DNA of 64,000 nucleotides from an uncultured bacterium (lineage in GTDB: Bacteria > Dictyoglomota > Dictyoglomia > Dictyoglomales > Dictyoglomaceae): NCBI GenBank assembly GCA_938034905.1, contig CALHLF010000011.1:1-64000 (forward strand), in the 5' to 3' direction. This document shows, in pieces, positions 56,713 through 64,000 of this stretch. Made by a program: the position numbers and the translations under genes. How positions within the stretch are numbered: the first letter of the stretch is position 1; each line of letters opens with the position of its first letter. The notes beneath the pieces are model-generated. The model searched no databases and was not told the origin of the DNA. It was given only the letters and a program-made list of their open reading frames with translations.

Positions 56713-56718
56713 AAAAGT

Positions 56719-56793
56719 GGGGCTGTGGCGCAGAGGGAGCGCGCTTCCATGGCACGGAAGAGGTCGGGGGTTCAAGTCCCCCCAGCTCCACCA
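56719..56793 (+). tRNA. tRNA-Ala (GGC)
   Basis: Acceptor GGGGCTG pairs with CAGCTCC, giving the G3-U70 wobble that identifies alanine tRNA. The anticodon loop is ATGGCAC (anticodon GGC) and CCA is encoded. Confidence 0.95.
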
Positions 56794-56818
56794 GGTTTAG
56801 AAATTTAGGAGGGATTTA

Positions 56819-57511
56819 ATGAAATTCCTCTTTTTTTTATTAATTTTTTTCTGTGCGATAAACTTCTCTTTAGCAATTAATAATGAAGATATAAATACTT
56901 TATTGAAAATTGCTAAGGAACAAGAGAGTATTTTTTGGCAGAATCCGGAAAAAAATTATATACCTTGGAATATAGCAGTAGATTATTACACAAAGTTATT
57001 TCAGGTTTATAATAATTTACAATTTCAAGAAAAGCTTATAAAACTTCATATGGAAGGATATATTATAAATGCTAAAAACCCAAATTTCTTTAACTTTCAT
57101 TATGCTTATAGTTTAAGTTATCCACTAAAAGTTATATTCTTAAATTTGAGAAATTATCCAAGATTTGACTCACCAATATTCGAAAAGGTTTTACCTTTAT
57201 TTATAACAATTCAAAATCATGGAGAGAAAAATTTGGATCTAAGTAAAATGAAACTTTATCTCGAAAATGTTGGAAATTTTCGTGAATCTTTATTAAATAA
57301 TGATCAAATTTATAGTAATATTCTAAAGGGAAGTCTGGATCCTTTTCCTATAAATAGAATATTAAAACCAAAGGAGAGTTTTTCATTTATTCTTCTCTTT
57401 TCGTATAATAGACCACCAAAAATATTAAAAATGGAAATTGAAAATATCCAACTTAATCTCATATTCTTTGAGAATATTTTATTAACAGAACCTTCAACAT
57501 TAAGAACTTAA
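56819..57511 (+). CDS. Exported protein of unknown function
   Basis: 230 residues, not recognised. The N-terminus is a clear signal peptide (FLFFLLIFFCAINFSLA, about 3-19) followed by a helical, aromatic-rich region and then a beta-type C-terminal half with PLFITIQNHGEKNLDL and RILKPKESFSFILLFSYNRP. The latter phrases resemble a small immunoglobulin-like domain as found in exported proteins (weak). Shine-Dalgarno ggaggga. It lies 25 bases after tRNA-Ala and 20 bases before the NfnA gene, so it may share a transcript with either. Confidence 0.75.
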   Translation: MKFLFFLLIFFCAINFSLAINNEDINTLLKIAKEQESIFWQNPEKNYIPWNIAVDYYTKLFQVYNNLQFQEKLIKLHMEGYIINAKNPNFFNFHYAYSLSYPLKVIFLNLRNYPRFDSPIFEKVLPLFITIQNHGEKNLDLSKMKLYLENVGNFRESLLNNDQIYSNILKGSLDPFPINRILKPKESFSFILLFSYNRPPKILKMEIENIQLNLIFFENILLTEPSTLRT

Positions 57512-57531
57512 TTTTAAGGAGGGAAATAGGC

Positions 57532-59755
<2,224 letters not shown>

Positions 59756-59757
59756 TC

Positions 59758-59786
59758 TTGCATACATTTATTTATTTCTTTATAAT
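59758..59786 (+). promoter_or_regulatory. Promoter of tRNA-Arg
   Basis: TTGCAT (59758-59763), exactly 17 bases, then TATAAT (59781-59786). The tRNA starts 13 bases later. Confidence 0.8.
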
Positions 59787-59798
59787 GTTTAATAAGGG

Positions 59799-59875
59799 GC
59801 GCCCGTAGCTCAATAGGATAGAGCGGCGGACTACGAATCCGTAGGTTAGAGGTTCAAGTCCTCTCGGGCGCACCA
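59799..59875 (+). tRNA. tRNA-Arg (ACG)
   Basis: Acceptor GCGCCCG pairs with CGGGCGC, the anticodon loop is CTACGAA, and CCA is encoded. A34 is expected to be deaminated to inosine. Confidence 0.95.
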
Positions 59876-59894
59876 TTTAAGGGAGGTTTTACCT

Positions 59895-60461
59895 ATGAAA
59901 TGGTTCTTAATAATTTTTTTGATGCTTTCACTATTAGTTAATCTTTCCTTTGGAGAATCCTCTTGGAGTTTTTCATTACAGGAAAAATCTTATTATTTTT
60001 CTAATTATTTAGATTTAGGATTATTTCTCTCACCTTTAACTCCTTATGGAATGTTAGTATTTTCTCCCGAGAAAAATCTTAGATTTTGGTTTGGTTCCGC
60101 CTTAAATGAATTTCCAATAATAGGGGGTGGTATAAAACTTTATCCAAATCTTGTTTTAAATTTGGAATATAGGGAGAATGGAGAATATTTAGAGATACTA
60201 ATTCCATTTATTTTAGAAAAACTTTCTGGGGGATTTCAAATAAATATTGGTATTTTGGGAAATACTAATTTTAATATAGAATCTGCCTTTTCATATCCTA
60301 TAAATAAATCAGTATCTTTTGGAGCATATATCTATTTTCCCTTTACTCAAGCGGGTAAAGTATATGTATTTGTAAGATACTATTGGAAAAATTACTTTTG
60401 GTCCTTAGCTTTTAATGGAGAAAGGTTATTATTTAGTATCTTAAAATATCTAAAATTTTAA
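59895..60461 (+). CDS. Exported, probably beta-barrel, protein of unknown function
   Basis: 188 residues, not recognised. Signal peptide (FLIIFLMLSLLVNLSFG, about 4-20) followed by alternating hydrophobic/polar strands such as LRFWFGSALNEF and KVYVFVRYYWKNYFWSLAF. It ends in Phe, as many outer-membrane proteins do. The pattern suggests a small outer-membrane barrel, which would fit an organism with an outer envelope; this is inference. Shine-Dalgarno gggaggt follows tRNA-Arg directly. Confidence 0.72.
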   Translation: MKWFLIIFLMLSLLVNLSFGESSWSFSLQEKSYYFSNYLDLGLFLSPLTPYGMLVFSPEKNLRFWFGSALNEFPIIGGGIKLYPNLVLNLEYRENGEYLEILIPFILEKLSGGFQINIGILGNTNFNIESAFSYPINKSVSFGAYIYFPFTQAGKVYVFVRYYWKNYFWSLAFNGERLLFSILKYLKF

Positions 60462-60477
60462 AAAGGAGAGATAAAAA

Positions 60478-61296
60478 TTGCCACTAACTGGTAATTTAAG
60501 AGAATTTGATCTTGCCTCCCTAATTCAGTTTATGAGTGGAAAATCAGAAACAGGAGTATTAGTTATTCAAAGAAGTTATAGGAGTGGAAATATATATTTT
60601 AGAAATGGAAGGGTAATTCATGCCCAAGCAAGAAATTTGATGGGAATGGATGCCTTTTTTGATCTTTTTACCTGGAATGAAGGAAATTTTGAGTTTAAAT
60701 CAGAAAGTTTACCTAATATTCCTATAACTATAGATCTTTCTTCCGAAGCTTTAATATTGGAAGCTGCAAGAGTTATCGATGAATGGCAATCAAAAAGGCA
60801 ACAACTTAAATCTTTAACCTGTGTACCCTACTTTGTAAGTCCTGAGTTTGCTATTCCTTCTGCAGTTCAGGTTTTACTTCTAAGAAAAAAACCAGAAACA
60901 ATGACTTATGAGGAAAAAGAAAGGTTAGTTTTAGCTAATATAGATGGAAGAAGAGATTTTGCAACAATTGCTCGAATGAGTGGTGTAGTCACCTTAATGG
61001 CCATAAGTGTTGTTTTAGAAAATATTTCCTTAGGAAGGTTAGCTATCAGAGATTTAGTTGATTTACAAGAGATAGTTCCAGAGCTTTCAGGTAGTGTAAC
61101 TTCTCCCTTTACACCTGTTCAGAAAATGATAAAAGCTATAGATGGAAATAGAAATCTTGAGGAAATTCTCTTGGAAATTGAAGAAGAAAGAGGTAAAATT
61201 ATTCCAGAATTTGTAAATCTTGTTAAAGCAAGGAGAATAAGGTTAAAAAAAGGAAGTGAATATCTTAGTAGATTAGAACAGGAGAGGTTATATTAA
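60478..61296 (+). CDS. DUF4388 (PATAN-like) domain protein
   Basis: 272 residues. The N-terminal ~100 residues (LTGNLREFDLASLIQFMSGK, then GVLVIQR, GNIYFRNGRVIHAQ and DLFTWNEGNFEF) match the DUF4388 pattern found in response-regulator adaptors and gliding or polysaccharide regulators. The remaining 170 residues are alpha-helical with no motif I recognise, containing two segments like IDGRRDFATIARMSG and IDGNRNLEEILLEIE that look like a repeated helical module. Starts at TTG 60478 after aaaaggagag. Role unknown; a signalling or scaffolding part is the family expectation. Confidence 0.75.
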   Translation: MPLTGNLREFDLASLIQFMSGKSETGVLVIQRSYRSGNIYFRNGRVIHAQARNLMGMDAFFDLFTWNEGNFEFKSESLPNIPITIDLSSEALILEAARVIDEWQSKRQQLKSLTCVPYFVSPEFAIPSAVQVLLLRKKPETMTYEEKERLVLANIDGRRDFATIARMSGVVTLMAISVVLENISLGRLAIRDLVDLQEIVPELSGSVTSPFTPVQKMIKAIDGNRNLEEILLEIEEERGKIIPEFVNLVKARRIRLKKGSEYLSRLEQERLY

Positions 61297-61301
61297 TAAA
61301 A

Positions 61302-62705
61302 ATGAGATATGATGTAATTATTATAGGTGGAGGACCGGCAGGTATTTTTAGTGCTTTGACATTAGTAAATTCCCAAAGGTCTTTGAAGATTTTGTTAATA
61401 GAAAAAGGGGACATAACAAACAAAAGAGTTTGTCCTGCTCAGATAGATCATAAAACTTGTATTTTATGTCCTCGATGCTCATTAGTATCAGGGTGGGGCG
61501 GAGCAGGAGCTTTTAGTGATGGAAAGCTTACTTTTTCCACAGAAGTTGGAGGTTGGCTTAAGGAGTATATAGGAGAAAAGAAACTTTTGGATCTTATGAA
61601 CTTAGTAGATAAAATATATATAAACTTTGGTGCAAATCAACCCCTCATAAAGCCAGATCCAGAAATTTTTGAGAAATTCCAGAAAAGGGCAATCTCAGCA
61701 GATTTAAGGCTTGTCTATTTTGCTATTAGACATTTAGGAACGGAAAATTGTGCCCCCATTCTTCTAAACATGTATGAATATCTTAAGGATAAAATTGATA
61801 TTATTTTAAATAAGCAAGTAGCTAAATTATTAGTAGACAGTGGAAAGATATATGGTGTTGAGTTAGAGAATGGAGATATTTATTTTAGCGACTTTGTTAT
61901 TGTTGCACCCGGAAGAGAAGGTGCAAAATGGCTAAGTGAAGAAGGGAAGAGAATTGGTCTTTCTTGGAGTATTAATCCTGTAGATATTGGGGTTAGGGTA
62001 GAGATTCCTGCAATAGTTATGAAGGAATTAACTGATCATCTCTACGAAGCGAAATTTATATATTATACAAAAACCTTTGATGATAAAGTGAGAACTTTTT
62101 GTATGAACCCATACGGAGAGGTTGTTATGGAGCAAAATGAGGGGATAATATCTGTTAATGGTCATAGTTTTGCAGAGAAGAAAACAGAAAATACAAATTT
62201 TGCAATTCTAGTCTCAAAGAGTTTTACAGAGCCCTTTAAAGATCCGATTTCTTATGGAAGGGCAATTGGAAGTTTAGCAAATCTTTTAAGTAATGGAATA
62301 ATTCTTCAAAGATTGGGAGATTTATTAGCAGGAAGAAGATCTACTTGGGATAGACTACAAAAGGGAATGGTAGTTCCAACTTTAAAAGAAGCAATTCCTG
62401 GAGATCTAAGTTTAGTTTTACCTTATAGATATTTGGTAAATATTATTGAGATGCTTCAGGCTTTAGATAAAGTAACTCCTGGGGTTTATTCTCGACATAC
62501 TTTATTATATGGAGTAGAAGTAAAATTTTATTCTGCAAGGGTAAAACTTTCTTCCTCTTTGGAGACAGAAGTAAAAAATCTTTTTGCAATTGGAGATGGT
62601 GCAGGAATTACAAGGGGTTTAACTCAAGCTTCCTGTTCTGGAATATTGGTAGGGCAAGAGATATTAAGAAGATTATCTCTTCCTCTTCCATCATTTAGAT
62701 TTTAA
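61302..62705 (+). CDS. FAD-dependent dehydrogenase (COG2509-like)
   Basis: 467 residues. N-terminal Rossmann loop IIGGGPAGIFSALTLVN (7-23), a Cys-rich segment VCPAQIDHKTCILCPRCSLV near 43-62, then GWGGAGAFSDGKLTFS, the family hallmark. A second FAD motif is at LFAIGDGAGITRGLTQAS near the C-terminus. The family is widespread and poorly characterised. The substrate cannot be deduced. The cysteines may hold a metal or redox centre. Confidence 0.85.
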   Translation: MRYDVIIIGGGPAGIFSALTLVNSQRSLKILLIEKGDITNKRVCPAQIDHKTCILCPRCSLVSGWGGAGAFSDGKLTFSTEVGGWLKEYIGEKKLLDLMNLVDKIYINFGANQPLIKPDPEIFEKFQKRAISADLRLVYFAIRHLGTENCAPILLNMYEYLKDKIDIILNKQVAKLLVDSGKIYGVELENGDIYFSDFVIVAPGREGAKWLSEEGKRIGLSWSINPVDIGVRVEIPAIVMKELTDHLYEAKFIYYTKTFDDKVRTFCMNPYGEVVMEQNEGIISVNGHSFAEKKTENTNFAILVSKSFTEPFKDPISYGRAIGSLANLLSNGIILQRLGDLLAGRRSTWDRLQKGMVVPTLKEAIPGDLSLVLPYRYLVNIIEMLQALDKVTPGVYSRHTLLYGVEVKFYSARVKLSSSLETEVKNLFAIGDGAGITRGLTQASCSGILVGQEILRRLSLPLPSFRF

Positions 62706-64000
62706 TATCTTCTTTTTTATAAACCAATTTTCCCCTTGAGATAGTTGCAATTACCTCAAGAGATGAATAAAAGTCCTTTGGATTTACTGAAAGGGGATCT
62801 TTATTGAGGAATACAATATCGGCAATTTTCCCAGAACTCAAAGAACCTTTCTTCTTTTCAAGAAATGCTAAATAAGCTCCGTTATATGTAAAAATCTTCA
62901 ATGCCTCTCCTATACTTAAACTTTCCTTAGGATTTGGATGGTTTATAGCGGAGTGAATTCCCAGTAAAGGATCTAAAGGAGTAATTGAACTATCAGAACC
63001 ACCTCCAATAGTTATACCTGAATCCAAAAGTTCCCTTAGTGGAATTATCCTTTTTGCTCTTTCCTTTCCTAAATAATTTTCATAGAGTTTCCCTTCCCCT
63101 CCCCAAAAATGAAGAAAACTTGGCTGAACTGAAATATTTAATCCTAAATCTCGTGCAAGCTCTATATGTTCTATTTTTGGATATTCAAAATGCTCAATTC
63201 TATGCCTATGATCTTCTTTAGGGTAATTTTTTAAAATCTTTTTATAGGTTTTAAGAAGAAGATCAATACCTCTATCTCCTACTGCATGAAAGGCTATTTG
63301 AAGCCCATCATTATGAGCAGATTTTATAAAATTCTCTAAGGTATTTGATTCCCAATATAATATTCCATAATTATTTTCATCTCCATAATATGGTTCAAAA
63401 AAAGCTGCAGTTTTACTACTTACAGACCCATCTATAAGGAGACATCCACCAATTCTTGGAAGATTTATTGATTTTACCTTAGAGATTGATGTGGTTTGAT
63501 AGTAAATTACTAATTGTAGAGGGAGATAATGTTCAATTCCCAATAAAAGGTTTGGAGTATTAGGTGGAGAGGTGTACCCCCCTTCTAAAGCATGAATAGT
63601 AGTTATTCCCTTCTCTATAGCTTTTCTTGCAACTTTTATTATTCCTTTAATCAATAGAGATGGATCAATTTTTTGATAAACCTTTCCTATAGCTATTTGA
63701 TGAGCCTTTGCTTTTAAAATATTATCTTCCTTTCCCTCTATAAAGGGAATATCTAAAAATTCCTCTGCTAAGGTATTAATTATACTGGAATGGGAATCTT
63801 TCCTAATAATAAAAACAGGGTGATAGGGGAAATATCTATCTAATTCTTCCCTTTTTATATCTCTTTTCTCTTCAACATTTTGAGGATCAAATTCTTTTGC
63901 GACAATCCACTCTCTCTTTGGAATATTATCCCTTATAGCTTCTAATGTCTTAATTATATCCTTTATCGAAGTAAACTTACTAAGATCTAAAAAAATCTCA
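62695..64000 (-). CDS. YtcJ-type amidohydrolase (5' part outside the window)
   Basis: A metal-dependent hydrolase of the amidohydrolase_3 family, open in frame from the window edge to the stop at 62695 (434 residues visible). The upstream part reads KDSHSSIINTLAEEF, the downstream part FHAVGDRGIDLLLK, HRIEHFEYPKIEHI and GGGSDSSITPLDPL, giving metal-binding His and Asp. The apparent start at 63654 is internal. These enzymes cleave formamides or related bonds, but individual substrates are rarely known. Convergent with the FAD gene, overlapping by 11 bases. Confidence 0.88.
   Translation of the reverse strand, partial: EIFLDLSKFTSIKDIIKTLEAIRDNIPKREWIVAKEFDPQNVEEKRDIKREELDRYFPYHPVFIIRKDSHSSIINTLAEEFLDIPFIEGKEDNILKAKAHQIAIGKVYQKIDPSLLIKGIIKVARKAIEKGITTIHALEGGYTSPPNTPNLLLGIEHYLPLQLVIYYQTTSISKVKSINLPRIGGCLLIDGSVSSKTAAFFEPYYGDENNYGILYWESNTLENFIKSAHNDGLQIAFHAVGDRGIDLLLKTYKKILKNYPKEDHRHRIEHFEYPKIEHIELARDLGLNISVQPSFLHFWGGEGKLYENYLGKERAKRIIPLRELLDSGITIGGGSDSSITPLDPLLGIHSAINHPNPKESLSIGEALKIFTYNGAYLAFLEKKKGSLSSGKIADIVFLNKDPLSVNPKDFYSSLEVIATISRGKLVYKKEDIKI

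Overview
The window is AT-rich bacterial chromosome, densely coded, with tight co-directional operons. Codon use favours AGA and ATA, TTG and GTG starts are frequent, and most genes have a strong Shine-Dalgarno sequence. The gene set combines murein shape genes (mreBCD, mrdA, minCDE), a large Opp-type transporter, a GH38 mannosidase, NfnAB, core-type MetE, an AraM-type glycerol-1-phosphate dehydrogenase and a tandem guanine-PRPP riboswitch. My best guess is a Dictyoglomus-like anaerobic thermophile. That is inference from gene content and style; no rRNA is present to confirm it.

Layout. 1-9462 (+): the end of an unrecognised gene, glycerol-1-phosphate dehydrogenase, YqhD-like alcohol dehydrogenase, IlvD, two MetE-like proteins and a GH38 alpha-mannosidase. 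9490-10929 (-): Gfo/Idh/MocA oxidoreductase and an RRM protein, each followed by a clear terminator. 11096-12297 (+): ddl and two tRNAs. 12316-16475 (-): an ABC-2 exporter and an FGGY kinase, with tRNA-Ser (+) between them. 16509-16811: a broken transposase-like remnant. 16805-25706 (+): a promoter, tandem guanine and PRPP aptamers sharing one terminator, then purB-purS-purQ-purL-purF-purM-purN-purD. 25699-26829 (-): an MFS transporter. 26916-26980: an orphan inverted-repeat element. 27028-43140 (+): one promoter, then 18 genes with no gap above 27 bp: polyamine synthesis (speD, speB), envelope sugars (wecB, csaB, tagA-like), translation and secretion (hpf, secA, prfB), then cell shape and division (mreBCD, mrdA, minCDE). 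43230-49757 (+): the aromatic amino acid operon aroE-aroC-aroB-aroF-tyrA-aroA plus a YerC/TrpR-like regulator. 49767-56382 (-): an Opp-type transporter. 56555-62705 (+): three tRNAs, an orphan exported protein, NfnAB, tRNA-Arg, a second orphan envelope protein, a DUF4388-like protein and an FAD oxidoreductase. 62695-64000 (-): a YtcJ-type amidohydrolase that runs off the window.

How it works together. The purine operon appears to be switched by its end product (guanine, off) and its starting substrate (PRPP, on) through overlapping RNA helices upstream of purB. The aromatic operon has its own promoter and carries a Trp-repressor-family protein as its last gene. The prfB gene has the classical autoregulatory +1 frameshift. 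In the Opp locus a strong terminator between the binding protein and the permeases should give much more binding protein than permease. Mobile DNA is limited to one transposase relic and one short inverted-repeat element. No CRISPR array, prophage or complete insertion sequence was seen.
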